A stretch of 64,000 bases of DNA, taken from contig CM033110.1 in assembly GCA_019321725.1 (NCBI GenBank), forward strand, positions 1,334,729 to 1,398,728, given 5' to 3'. This document shows positions 13,260 through 25,048 of the stretch, piece after piece. Position 1 is the stretch's first letter; the number at the start of each line of letters is the position of its first letter. This DNA comes from Paulownia fortunei. Its lineage: Eukaryota; Streptophyta; Magnoliopsida; Lamiales; Paulowniaceae. The translations under genes were made by a program, and so were the position numbers. The notes below the pieces were generated by a model. That model searched no databases, was not told the DNA's origin, and saw nothing but the letters and a program-made list of their open reading frames with translations.

Positions 13260-14539
13260 CGGGTGAACAAAAAACTTAACTTTATTCTTGTTCAAAGAAA
13301 AGCAAAGAACTTGAAAATAATCATAATTATTTTTGACGGCTATATAGAGAGGGTGAAAGAATAAACAATAGACTTGAATTATTTGGGATGGCGAACATGG
13401 AATAAAGGGGTTTATTTATAGATTTTTAGGCATCTAATCGTGATTAGTCATGTTTTTTTATTAGAATCAATCTGAACTGCTATATCGCATCTCTTAAAAT
13501 ATGATTGCGATTTAATGGTTCACATTGCATTCTTTCATAAAGGTTCACAAGCCTTACTCTAGACCTCTTATATATGAATGAACGTGTCTATTCATCGCGC
13601 CCCTTCAATGTTAGTGAACAATCACAACTTTTCATACGCACTCTTACGACCATTCAAATTAATTAGGCATCTTTTCAAGTTTAAAAACTTTCCATTAAAT
13701 TGAAGATATATTTTCAAATTTGAATTTTTTTTGTTAAATCGAAATTTTTTACAATTCACTCCATTTATTCCAATAAATCTCCCAGGCCTGTTCCTGTTGG
13801 TATTTGACATTGCCAGTTTTCAATCCCTGTAGTTCCAGCTCAAACTTAATTCCTAACATCTTAATTTTGACAAATTCAGTTCATGTAGTCAAATTCTATG
13901 TTATTGGCTAGTGGAATTGTACACATGCAAGGGAATAAATTCATAGGCTCAAACTTAAAAGAGACTGAAAGTATAATATCAATAGTTGCATGCCTTGCAT
14001 ATGAACAGTCCCATTAGGACTCGACAGAGTTCGAAAGGTCAGGATCACTTTTATTTAAAAATAAAAATATAAGGGATTAAATTTGACGAGGGGTGAGTCA
14101 CACAGACCGAATTTTGAATTCGTGACAAAGATAAATGACAATATTTACAATTATTCAAAAAAATTAGCATATTAGCTGTTACAGAATATTATGTGAGAGA
14201 AATAGAAAACACAATCCAAATAACCATCAAACGTGCGTAGAGAATCGACAAAAAATGCAACATAATCTTCTACATCTCTATTCCAAATATTTCATGTGAA
14301 TTCAATAGAGAGATTGACTCAAAAAAGTTAAGTTTTCTTTTTTCTTTTTGATATCTAGTTATTCGAAATTTACGTTCGATTAAATTTTAAAGTGAATGCC
14401 CATCTCTTAAAAACATTCACAAGGTAAAACCAATCGCGTAGTGTCTACAACGTACACACATTTGAGCCGACAATTTGGTATATGACTCCTGCCCATATCA
14501 GCAACATACTTGAACCCTCCTCTCAAGTAATCTTTTTAA

Positions 14540-14612
14540 ACCTACAAGGGTAATCGAATTCTCGACCTTTACGTTGATACCCTAAACACTATCCATTACG
14601 CCACTTATCGTG
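14540..14612 (-). mobile_element. SINE-like tRNA-derived sequence
   Basis: On the minus strand, GGCGTAATGGATAG (A-box-like, complement of about 14588-14603) is followed by GGTCGAGAATTCGATTAC (B-box-like, complement of 14551-14570). This order and content match the tRNA-like head of plant SINEs. The element may extend left to about 14390. Confidence 0.5.
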
Positions 14613-15982
14613 AGACAACTTTTCTCCGTGGGCCAACTTTTCTTTTCTTTTAGTGCTATATATGGTGGAGAATGTGCTAGGTTATCTGAGTACGTTCTTC
14701 ATGTACGGATATTCATTTGTGGTTTTTGTGCATTCTCAAGAGTCATCTGAATATATTACAAACTTTCATTTTCTGTCCTTGTGTTTTCAGCAATGCGAAT
14801 CCTATCAAAAAGATGCCCAACAAGATAAACCTTAGCAACACCTTTCTATTTTTGTAGTTGGTTCGAAGCATCGATAGATACATATCTAGATCGGTCTTTT
14901 GCAAATTTGATAAAATCAAATGATTCTTTTTATTCTCTGAGTTTAGTCCTATTGACCAAAAATCTGATAATATATTGGGTTATATAGATGGATACTATGA
15001 TGTCTACGGTTGAATCGGATATTAAATAACATTCGATAATATCAAATTGTCTCGAATTTTATATTTAAAAATGAAGCTTACTTTTTTTTTTTTTTGGGTG
15101 GGGGGTATATGGTACTATCATTTAGTGAATGTATCCTTATACATAGAATGGATGTTAATTAATTCTTTGGTACAATTGTTATTAAGCTCTTTTAGTTTCA
15201 AATTTAAGTTCAACAATTACATTATGTTTTACTATATCAATGCTTGATACAATAAAAATAATAGATTGTGTTATATATATATAAACCCTAGCAACAAATT
15301 TTCTACTTTTTTACATGGTCCAAGACTCCAATAATATAGATATAACACTTGGAATACGTCTCAACTTCGTTTTGCAACAATAAGCATGGACTGAGGAGGG
15401 GGGAGCTAGGAGAGATAGCTGCCCCCATCAAATCTATATAAACTTATATATTACATATAAATTTACTAAAATTTAAAATGTTTTCCTTTAAAAATAATAA
15501 AATTATCTTTTATCTCACTGAAAAAAAATTCAATCTCATCTCTTAAAATTAAAATTCCTGACAATAAGCATAACTGTATATGATTGATGGTCATATTCTT
15601 TTGGTTTTGCCAGTTCATTAATTAAGCAAAGGTGTGGCTGAAATTGTCTATAAGGATAGAGTGTGAGAAAACCCTTTTGCCTTCCTTCTCAACATCATTA
15701 CTTGTAACAATATTGAATTATATATTGAATAAAAAAAAACCCTTTATTTCAGTAAGCAAATGGAGTATTTAATTAACCAATACTAGAGAAAAAAGAAAAA
15801 AAAAAAAAAAGAGGGAAAAAAATTAACGCATGGTAGAAAAATTAGTCATGTATAACAAAAAAAAAAAAAAAAGAGAAAAAGAATAGAAAAGAAAAGAAAA
15901 ATATTCCAGAATAACAAAAAGGAAATCTTTATCCAACTGTGATTTTCTGCAAACAAATCCTATGTATGCAACTTGCCATTGA

Positions 15983-16100
15983 TGACACGTCAAGGTCTTT
16001 ATCATCTAATGATCAAAGCAAAATTCCCAGCATATTTTGTTAAATCGCCAGACTGGACACGATCTTTTTCGATATTCGATCCATTCGCCTATATATAAAA
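15983..16100 (+). promoter_or_regulatory. Glutaredoxin promoter: TGACACGTCA element and TATA box
   Basis: TGACACGTCA at 15983-15992 combines a TGAC half-site with its inverted partner and an ACGT core, of the kind bound by bZIP factors including TGA factors. A TATA box (CTATATATAAAA) lies at about 16089-16100, placing transcription start near 16120-16130 and a leader of about 75 bases before the ATG at 16202. CC-type glutaredoxins are known TGA partners, so the element is suggestive only. Confidence 0.45.
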
Positions 16101-16201
16101 ATCTAAAATTTTAACTCAAGCTCGAGTCTAGCCTCACAGATTTTCCCGAAGTATCTTTATACACATATTTAAAAAATTTACCACCTTTTTAGAGATCAAA
16201 G

Positions 16202-16510
16202 ATGGAGATGGTGATGAATTTGGGGACTGAAAATCCAGTGGTGATATTCAGCAAAACCAGTTGCTGCATGTCCCATGCAATCAGCACACTTATACGTAGT
16301 TTCGGAGCAAACCCTAAGGTTCATGAGCTTGATCAGCTCCCCAATGGCCATCAAATGGAGAACGAATTGATGGCATTAGGGTGCAACCCTACCGTGCCGG
16401 CCGTGTTCATCGACAAGAAATTTGTTGGTGGTCCTAATGAGATCATGAGCCTCAATATTAGGGGCAAGCTCAAGCCATTGCTCATCAAGGCTAATGCAAT
16501 CTGGATATAG
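16202..16510 (+). CDS. CC-type (class III) glutaredoxin, ROXY-like, CCMS active site
   Basis: A single uninterrupted exon encodes 102 residues, the usual length for land-plant CC-type glutaredoxins. The active site is CCMS at residues 21-24, followed by the cis-proline motif TVP at 64-66 and the glutathione-binding VGG at 75-77. An L-x-x-LL motif (LKPLL) lies near residues 90-94. The C terminus ends in AIWI rather than the classical ALWL that mediates TGA-factor binding in the best-studied ROXYs, so that interaction may be altered. The family acts in nucleus and cytosol as a regulator of TGA bZIP factors in development, nitrate signalling and jasmonate response. The protein matches the CCMS/CCMC group (GRXS3/4/5/7/8-like). 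The ATG at 16202 is the first in frame after the TATA box. Confidence 0.95.
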   Translation: MEMVMNLGTENPVVIFSKTSCCMSHAISTLIRSFGANPKVHELDQLPNGHQMENELMALGCNPTVPAVFIDKKFVGGPNEIMSLNIRGKLKPLLIKANAIWI

Positions 16511-19349
16511 AGGGAAAAAAACAATATAAAAAAAATTATCCCATGTTTTTTTTATATATTTTTTTTGGCCTATAGTAAATATAAATAAATAAATAAATAA
16601 ATATTGCTGCTTTAGCTAGCAACCTAATTAGTATCTGATTACATGAATCAAATTTTGAGCAAATTTACTATGTTAAGAGTTAGTAAATGAGGCCATTTTT
16701 GTCATTTTAGTGTATCGGTGCGAGGGCTTCTTCTTCAATATGTAATTCCCTTGTGGTTACCATGTATTAGCGCATTACAATCTATATAAGTAATTGTAAT
16801 TCACCCGTTTTACTTATTTAAGTCTCTTTCTTGTCCGATTCTTATGATAGACAAGGATCATTTCAGATATTTATCCACCGATATCATCATATATCCATAT
16901 TTTGAACCATGCTTCTATTATTATTTACTGCTACTTTATTGCAATTGTCACAGGGACAAAGAGTTGCACAATGGAAAGTTATAAACAAATTAAAGGCAAT
17001 GCTGAGAGAAGATGAATATGATCACAAGGCTACCATTCTGTGTAGTCAACAATTTGTGAGTGAACAGATTATAGATTATAATTACCTAATCAATATCTAA
17101 TCAATGTGCAGTTTTACAATTCCATCTTAGTAACCCACCATATATACCATGGGAAAGAATAATTTTGGATCCATTCTAGACAATGTATATATATAATATA
17201 TGTTAATATCAGAAAGATTGACATTTATAGTAGTAGACGTTCTATAAAAAACAAGTGTTGCAACAAATGTTGTAAGAGATGTTGCAACATTGGCGCAGAA
17301 TAAACTTTAATTAATTAATTAATTTAGTTAATTATAATTATTTTATGTAGGTTTCCATAATTTAGGAATTTTTTAAATATTTATTTTAAGTACTTTGTAA
17401 AGTCGTGTGTGTAATAAATGTGCTGAAATTAAAGATATTCTTGATTTGTCTTGATAAGGTAAGAGAAAACTTGCAAAATTATATGAATAAAAAAACAAAT
17501 TAAGGAATCGATCACTTTTAGATATTCATTAATCAAGATTCTATTTCAAGAGAATTTGGATTGGAATAAACGACTATATATATATATCAAGTCTCAATAT
17601 TGAAGAAATCAAGTGAAAAAACTGAATAGTATTACAAAAGTGATTCAAGGATGATACGAGTTTACTCTTATACATTCTTCAGGAGAAGAGGGTGTAAGGT
17701 TTTCGGGAGATGGCCGCATCAGCAATTTGAAGGAATTCAGAGTTGGATGGAGTCTAACAATATTGATTAAAGTTAAGGAGAGCTCGTAGGAATAATTAAT
17801 TAGTGGAATTATTTATTTTTCTGGGTGTAGTCACATGCAAGTAGAGTATTTTGTACTTCGAAGCAAGTAAATTTTTTTGATATTATCTTTTTATTTTCTT
17901 TGCGTGATTTATTGAAATATTATAACATTTTGTACAACAATTAGAATTTTTAAAAAAATTGGACAATTCTATTAACATACATACATAGGATAACTCGAGA
18001 GTATTGGGTGTAATCTAAGTGTTGTTAGGTAAGCATTCACTAGGCCGATGAGGTCTTGACCTAGGGTCTAGGGTAAGCATACAATAGGCCGACGATGTTT
18101 TCACCGATGTCGAAGTTGTTATCTCAAAATTATACAAACATTATGTTTCAGATTCAAGTCCCATCAAATCATCTAACTATTTATCTCATTTATGTAAATT
18201 TATTATCTCATTATTGATAACTATATTGAATTAAGTTTGATTCATACTAATAATGTAATTATCACTTCTTTCAAAAATAAAAAAGGTAAACACAATAGCA
18301 AGAGTAGCAAAGATAAAATATGAACTGACGTGGTTTGGATTATTAGACTTTAGTATGTAACTAATAAATTTGAAATAGATTGATCAAATTGGTTGGATTG
18401 TTATTGGGACGGAGGCACATAGCTAAGGGGGCTGGCAGGGACAACTCCCTCCCTTCACTTCCAAAATTTTTTTAGATTAATATAAATCTTGTATTTAAAT
18501 TTATCAAATTTTAATATTTTTTTATCTCCTAAAAAATTAAAAATATCTATTTGTCTATTATTATTAAGAAAACATTTCAATCTCACCCAACTCTCATTAT
18601 TCAATTTATTGCAATGTTAAAAAAACAAGAAAAACACACACTCACACACACACACACATACATATGTATGATCCTATTAATCAGGACTTTGTTAAATAGT
18701 AAATATAGGCTATCACTTTAGACATAAATTTTCTGGAACAACTTACATTAGAAGAATTTTTGCTAAAAAATATAGTGTGAATTATGCTCATAGGTTTCTT
18801 ATGTTAAATTCTAGGTCTAAAATCAATATTGCTGAAATTTTATGCTAAGGGCAATTCATTTGGTCCAAGACCCTACAAGATATACTTGTAATTATGTGTG
18901 TGTGTGTGTGTGTGTTTTAAAATTAAAAGAAAGAAATTCAAATAGCTTGTGAGAAAAATAGCATTAAAGGATCCTATGTTTCTCAATTGAAGCCATAGAC
19001 ATATATATTGGAGAATGATGAAAAAGTAAATGTTGCATTTGTTTAATTTTAGCCTCGATGCGCATTAAAAAATGTTGGTAACTTTGGTAGGTGTAATATC
19101 GAAATGACTGAAAATATCTTGATAGAATAACAGTTTAAAATCGAAACAAGAGTTAAACTTTTTTTCTTTAAGATGAAACTGTCCCACACTTGGTGCTTAC
19201 AGAATATGACAATCGCCTCCCAAAATACAATGATTTTATATCTTGTGATAGTTGCAATATAAACCACAAGAACGTCGAACTATAAAAGTATATAGAAATC
19301 TCTTTTGAACTTGAGAGAAAGAGAAAAAGAGATTGAAATAGCGATGAGT
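16511..19349. other. Intergenic region between glutaredoxin and CACTA element
   Basis: Mostly AT-rich and without a recognised gene. An exon-like unit of 34 codons at 16954-17055 is noted as a finding. The stretch 17256-17940 starts and ends with TGTTGCAACA/TGTACAACA-like ends and may be an old retroelement terminus. (CA)n lies near 18637-18660 and (TG)n near 18896-18914. The 18940-19345 segment (tcccacacttggtgc, gaagccatagac) resembles LTR-type sequence interrupted by the CACTA insertion, but I could not define its ends. Confidence 0.5.
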
Positions 19350-21471
19350 TACTACAAAAAAATGAGAAATAGCGATGAAATTTTAGCGACAAAACAAATA
19401 TTTCGTCGCTAACATTGAATTTAGCGACAACGTAATCATATGCTGTCAAGAAACTTAGGATAAGTCAATGACTTAGCGACGAATAAATAAAGTCGTCAAC
19501 AAGATAAATTAATTTTCTTTTTTTTTATAAAGAAATTAACGACGACTCATCAACATTTTGTCGTTAAGTTTGACATTAGCGATGATAATTGACTATCGTC
19601 GCTAAACGTAATTTATTTTTCTTTTTTATTTAATAATGTTGTGATGAAAAAGAGAAATCATCGTTAAGAGTAAGCAAGTTAGCGACGATAACTAATATAT
19701 CATCACTAAGGTTTAATTATAATTAGCTGCGAAATATCATGTGTCGTCGCTAGGAGTCATTCAATTTTTATTTGTTTTAATTTTTTTTTCTTAAATTTTA
19801 TTTATTTTCTTACAATTTAGCAATGAACTCTCGTGTGTCGTCACTAAAAGCCATTTAATTTTTATTTAAATTAATTCTTTCTTAAGTTTAGCGACGAAAT
19901 ATCATGTGTCGTTGCTAAGAGCCATTTAATTTTTATTTAAATTAATTTTTTCTTAGGTTTTGAGATGAAATATCGAGTGTCATCGCTAAGAATCATTTAA
20001 TTTTTATTTAAATTATTTTTTTCTTAGGTTTAGAGACGAAATTGTGCTACTTCATCGCTAACATACAAGTTAGCAATGACATGATCCAGTCTCGTCACCA
20101 ATATATCGGGTTTTAAAATTTCCCAATTTTTCTTTCTTCCCCATTTGCTGATCCCTCGCTCAATCTCTCTCTCTCTCTCTTGCTAATCACCGTTGCTCCA
20201 CCGCCTCCATTCTCTTCCACCGTCACCACCCCGGTCAGCAGGCGCATATACAACCACACACTTCTCTACCACCGCCAGCGTCTGCTTCTACAGTCACCGC
20301 CGCACAACAGCCGCCTCGTAGCCCGTACTCCACTGTGCGCTTCCACTCCTCCACAACCCGTACTCCACCGTCATTCTTCTACCTGGTAACAAATATTCCT
20401 TTTCTCAACTGATTTCAATTTGTATAAGAAGTGAAGCACTTAGGCCATGAAGAAGGCTAAGATCGTCACTCACTACGGCTTCATCCCTATGGTCATCATC
20501 ATAGGCATGAACTCTGATCCCAAACCTTCTCTCTCTCAGTTACTCAGCCCCATCTTAATTAATTAGCTAAGTTGTATTTCGCTTTTCAATTGCGCTCTCT
20601 GCTTCTCCTAGTTTATTATTATCAGTCGACTTTGCTGTTAGGATTTTGAGCTAGGATTTTATCTCTAATTATATCTTTAGTTTGTTATTCTGTAGTCATG
20701 ACTGAAAAAACACCTGAAGATTCTCATTTAGGCGTATTAGTTTTCTGTCTAATTTGTACATGGAAATATTTTACTTTTATTATTCATTTTTATAATGGTT
20801 TGTTTAATGATTCATTTATATAATTTGTGTATATGATGCTTTCTATAATATACGATGAGTTTTTTAATAAAATATCTTTTAGTTAATGATATTTAGATTG
20901 TTGGAATGATAAATGTGTTGTGAATGATTGTTGGATCTTTTGTGGGAGTTGTTGAATATTTGTGAATGGTTGTGATAAACAAGTTGTGGATTTATTATTT
21001 AAAACAGGGTATGATTTGGATTTGTTATTTAAAACAGTATAAAATGATCGAAATAAAAAAAAATATTTTTTTAAATAAAATAATATTCCAGAATTCATCA
21101 TTAAGATTTTTTTTTATTTTTAAATATTTTATTAACTTAGCGATGAATACTGATAATTCGTCGCTAAGATTTTTTCATATTTTTTTGAATATTTTATTAA
21201 CTTAGTGACAATAGCTAATTTCGTCGCCAAAAATAAAATTATCTATTTAATATTTAATTTTTTTAAATATTTTAGTGATGAAAGTCCTTATGGATTGCGT
21301 TGTTAAGTTATTATTTAGCAACACAATTTTTAATTTTAGCGACAAAAATGTTCATCGCTAAACTTTTCGAAGTTCGCCTATATTTTCATTGCCAAATTTT
21401 TTTCTGATGGTCTTATTGCGACGACTTTAGCGATAGAATTTTTCGTCACTAAATACAAATTTCTTGTAGTG
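19350..21471. mobile_element. Non-autonomous CACTA (En/Spm) element, 2.1 kb, with captured TOM7 fragment
   Basis: The right end reads TTCTTGTAGTG (to 21471), the complement of CACTACAAGAA; the left end reads TACTACAAAAAA (from 19350), the same terminus with its first base changed from C to T. The flanking trinucleotides are AGT at 19347-19349 and AGT at 21472-21474, a perfect 3-bp target duplication as expected for CACTA. About 750 bp on the left and 350 bp on the right are filled with subterminal repeats of the form TTAGCGACGA and its complement. No transposase is present. A CT-rich leader near 20110-20180 resembles that of the 8.45 kb CACTA element at 27237-35686, so both belong to one family. 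The mutated left terminus probably makes it immobile. Confidence 0.88.
20435..20566 (+). pseudogene. Captured C-terminal fragment of TOM7 (mitochondrial import receptor subunit)
   Basis: From 20447 a 39-codon open frame reads [14 protein letters not shown], then [13 protein letters not shown] and ends LLSPILIN before TAG at 20564. This matches the C-terminal half of plant TOM7, the small outer-membrane subunit of the TOM complex, including its transmembrane stretch and the conserved GMNSDPKP and LLSP motifs. Upstream in frame, codons 20435-20446 read S-T-stop-A, where the family has a tryptophan: TGG has become TAG. The N-terminal half of TOM7 is not recognisable. The piece lies inside the CACTA element at 19350-21471 with subterminal repeats on both sides, so it is transduplicated. 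Downstream AT-rich sequence may be the donor's intron or 3' UTR. Confidence 0.82.
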
Positions 21472-23099
21472 AGTTGTAGTACCAATTTGTGAGTGGGTGC
21501 AATTTTTGATTTGGATCAATGTAAGTCGTATGATTGCACCCCTCTACAAAAATCCACACCCTTACAGTAAATTTCTTGCCAAGAATCAATCGCAATTATC
21601 TAATCGCAACTCTCTACGAAGATCTACACCTCTTACGGTGAACTCTTGCCAATCGAACACATATGTTAGCGATTCGGTCTACTTGCAGTCTTTGGACGCA
21701 CTTTGTCAGCAATTGTGTATCCGGTCATGTCCATTTAGCTTCCAATCGCACATTGTCATGCTACGCATATGCCAACCAGATGTATCTGTCACATCAGCGA
21801 ACACTAACCACGTCATTGAGCCACATCGAGCTATTTTGGTTCAATTTCTAAAAAATTTAAAGCCCCTTAACTCCTCGCGATAATGGTACGTGCAAAATGC
21901 ACCTCTCAAGTGTCCAATGCGACGTGCGCGCGCGCGTCTGGACTTGGGTTCGGATGGTGCTACACACCATTCTCGTAGCTTCTTGAGCTAGCTAAAGTTA
22001 GCTAAAAGACTACTACAGTGCACCATTTGAGAGCTTCACTTGATTATCCATACTCAAGTGAGATTCTATATATGTAAGATAAAATTGCTCATTTTTTTCA
22101 ATATGATATTATGACTTTTCACATTCTCAACTTTCCATGTCCAACTATTTATTCAAGTAATTAACTTTATTCATTAATTTCTCATTCACGCGAAATTAGT
22201 TTTGAGAAATCAAATATATTAAATTTATCTACTCACAGCATATATTATATTTAATCAACTTATATTTATTTTTATAAAATAGAATCCACTTTATTTATTT
22301 GTCAAAATTGGTCAACCATAATTTTCAATACCAATTTCTTACAAAAACTTTGATGACTCTCATCTCAAATGGTCTTCAAATTTTCTATTCTACTATTGTA
22401 AGTTAATTAATTTTTATAATTTACAATGTTAGTCCACTATCTACCGGCTCATTTACATTTTCTATTTAATTTGGTCAAAAATTCAAAAATTAGTTGGAAT
22501 AATAAAAATTAGAAATTCAAAATTTGAAGTAAGTGTATTTTGCTGAAATAAAGAAAACTCCTCATATAGTTAAAAAATAGTCAAAAAGCCCACATCAACT
22601 TCCACTCACTGATGGTGGTATGATGTTCTACTGGGCCGTGGTTGATGTTAGCTTTTTTTTTTTTTTTTTTGTTTCATACATTATTCTTTTTCTTTTTTCT
22701 TTTATCAACTTCCACAACATACAATTGGGTAATTTACCCTTGGAAAATTCTCAAAATTTTGAATTTCAACAAAAATTTATATCCAATCAAATTAAACTGG
22801 ACTAAATTCAATAGATGGTGAGAGGGGAATAAGATTACTACATATCTAGACTCTAGTAGAGGAATATATTCTGGCATGACCTTTTAACTTATTCTCTTCT
22901 TTATATAGTGTCATGACCCTTTTTTAATTTATATTCTTCTTCCCTTTTCCCCTCTCTCTCTCTCTCCTTTGTCCTTTCCCCTTTTGTGTATTTGCATAAA
23001 ATGCTTTGTAGGGATGCTAGGACTCGACCTTGCACTCATCCCCAATCACCTCTGCCTGGACATGGACCCCAATTCCTACATAATTAAAAGAGAAACAAG

Positions 23100-23275
23100 G
23101 CTAGCCCCCAAGGGTTAGCCTGGTTTTTAGGCCACAAAGGTTCAAACTTCCTTGGGGTTAGCCCACCCAAGTTTCACTGTGCTTAATTGGTATGCGTGAT
23201 TCGTGAATATTGTGCATGCCTAATAGATTTACTAAAAATAGTGGATACGGTTCCTTTGTAATTATATAAAAAAAA
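23100..23275 (+). mobile_element. SINE-like element
   Basis: TTAGCCTGGTTTTTAGGC at 23115-23132 resembles a pol III A box, and GGTTCAAAC at 23139-23147 a B box. The following sequence to about 23270 is non-coding and ends in AT-rich sequence. The termini are not defined. Confidence 0.4.
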
Positions 23276-23439
23276 AAGAGAAAAAAGAGAAAAAAGATTA
23301 CATTGGGACATATAAACTTAGAGTCTGGCCACAACGATCAAATTGATTATCTTCATGATAAGAATACTAGATTATCTATTAAAAAAGATTGAACAATCAT
23401 AAAAAATCTCCGTTATTTCTTTTCTACTGTAATTTTTGG

Positions 23440-24340
23440 ATTATTATATGATGATTTTTGAATTTTTCATGTGTAGAAAAGAAATAGAAAGAATAGACGA
23501 CATTTGTTATGTTAATGACATCAAAAGGGTATTAAATGAATGAAATCGGGATATGAATGGAATATAAGGAAATGGATCCACTTTGAGGTTCCTACTGAAA
23601 TGAGACATGGAAGAGAGCTACTACGAAAGAAGTTCCAGCAGTTACGAACGAGGATTTGAGCTCATATTGGTCATGGGTTGAGAACGAGAATTGAACTCTA
23701 TAAGATCTACCTGTTGTTCCTTAGTAGTTCAGTGATATAGCGGCCGTTGTTAACCGATTGGTCATAAGTTCATCCTACTTGGAGAGATTTGATTAATTTG
23801 ATTCTCGAATACACATGGTACATGCATTCAATTTTTATTTCTTAGTCCGAAAAATAAGATGCTAAAGATGGGCCCGAGCCTCACTGAAGATATGAACTAA
23901 CCCCTTGCTTACATATCAAATGGCAAAACTAAGGCAAATTTTCGAATTTGAGACAACAAAACTAAACTGTTTTCATGTGAAAGGGTATAAATACTTGATG
24001 CATGTTTGATGAACGTTTTTTAGGTTAATTTTATCGACCTAACAATAACTTATCTCGTGATTGAATCCATTCAAATAAGACCATGTCTCCATTACTATTA
24101 CAGATGGCCTATTTACAAAACGGTTCTTAGTTTTTATTGCCCTTTTGGGTTATTCAGTGGAATGATTAATTCAGGACATCTCCCGTTTCCCAGAGTTTAA
24201 TCTTAGGAGGTACTGAGACTTTCTCGACTTGATTAAAGGACTGTGGACCTATATTCTTCTGATTGATACGAGTATCATTCATCAAATCAATAACGATTTA
24301 TACAAGTTCAATTTTTTAATTGATAATTAGGTCAAAGAAA
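23440..24340 (+). other. Nuclear plastid DNA insertion (NUPT), inverted-repeat trnN region
   Basis: The block contains a degenerate plastid trnN-GUU (listed separately). The sequence before it (gagacatggaagagagctac, then gttgagaacgagaattgaac) and after it (gtccgaaaaataagatgcta, gggcccgagcctcactgaag) matches, from memory, the plastid inverted repeat between trnR-ACG and ycf1. Many transitions relative to the plastid form indicate an old insertion. The boundaries are approximate; the part after about 23960 is less certain. Confidence 0.62.
23718..23786 (+). pseudogene. Degenerate plastid-type trnN-GUU
   Basis: TCCTTAGTAGTTCAGTG, then GTTGTTAACCGATTGG around the GTT anticodon, then TTCATCCTACTTGG, follow the plastid tRNA-Asn sequence in order. 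Deletions in the D-stem/anticodon-stem region and in the T loop (TTCATCC for TTCGAATCC) shorten it to about 69 bases and break tRNA pairing. It should not be functional. It marks the block as plastid-derived. Confidence 0.7.
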
Positions 24341-25017
24341 GAGCTTTAATTTCATTAAATGATTTTTTTCTTTATCAAGATGGTTATTGTCATGTGATAC
24401 GGTGAAGCTTGCTTGTCTTTGAATTTATGTAAAAAAAGAAATATCATATGACTAGTAGTGGGCCAACCACGACTACTTTCACAAAATGCGAATACAACAC
24501 ACCCACTGCACACCAATTTTTGCATCGCAATCACATCAAAATGTGTTTATTGAGGCATAATAAATCAAGAATAAAACTCATTTTCTTTGATAATGAAAAA
24601 TAATTTTAAGTGTAATATGTACAATGTGTGAAGCATGAGGCAATGAGTTGCTGAAGTTAGTTGCTAGTCGCCATGTTGGGGTATTTGTTACAAAATATTG
24701 GATTTTTCTATGTATCATTTCTATTCTTTGTTTTCCTTGATTTCATTTCAGTTCTACTAGTTTTAGCATTTTCGAAAAATCTATATCTATATCTATACTA
24801 TTATAAAAGTATGAATATTTTTTTCAATTTTTGATCTGACTAAAATACCCTTTTAATATTATTAATCTTAATGTTAGTTATATAATTTAATAATTACATA
24901 ATTTTGAAACAAATAATGCTTATTTTTTTTTAAATGGTCAATGATGTTGTAAAATAATTACAATAAGAGAACATCAAAAGTTCAAGTCAAATTCTATTGA
25001 TATTCCAAAAACATGTG

Positions 25018-25048
<31 letters not shown>

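Larger units (their letters stand above)
12282..16201. other. Intergenic region between M41-like gene and glutaredoxin
   Basis: AT-rich, no recognised gene. It contains a MITE-like palindrome at about 12570-12730 (left gattgtgtttagat, right atccaaacaagtgc), a perfect 12-bp hairpin at 13229-13259, a SINE-like stretch near 14540-14612, poly-A runs around 15795-15875, and the glutaredoxin promoter at its right end. Confidence 0.6.
21475..24779. other. Intergenic region between CACTA element and Helitron
   Basis: 21475-22000 is a block with higher GC than its surroundings (including a gcgcgcgc run near 21926) and an open frame at 21497-21883 that I do not recognise; it may be retroelement-derived. 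22000-22900 is plain AT-rich sequence. A SINE-like stretch lies near 23100-23270, followed by the plastid-derived block listed separately. Confidence 0.5.

Noticed and set aside
17256..17940. Possible solo LTR with TGTTGCAACA and TGTACAACA ends
   Set aside because: No matching 5-bp target duplication was found at any pairing of ends, and no primer-binding site follows.
19380..21450. Regularly spaced TTAGCGACGA repeats resembling an array
   Set aside because: They are short, occur in both orientations with irregular spacing and sit at CACTA termini; they are subterminal transposase-binding repeats, not a CRISPR or satellite array.
21497..21883. 128-codon open frame as a gene
   Set aside because: No recognisable domain, no ATG with context and no splice partner; kept only as part of an unexplained higher-GC block.
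23718..23786. Functional tRNA-Asn gene
   Set aside because: Deletions in the D/anticodon and T arms break the cloverleaf and the surroundings are plastid-derived; it is a remnant.
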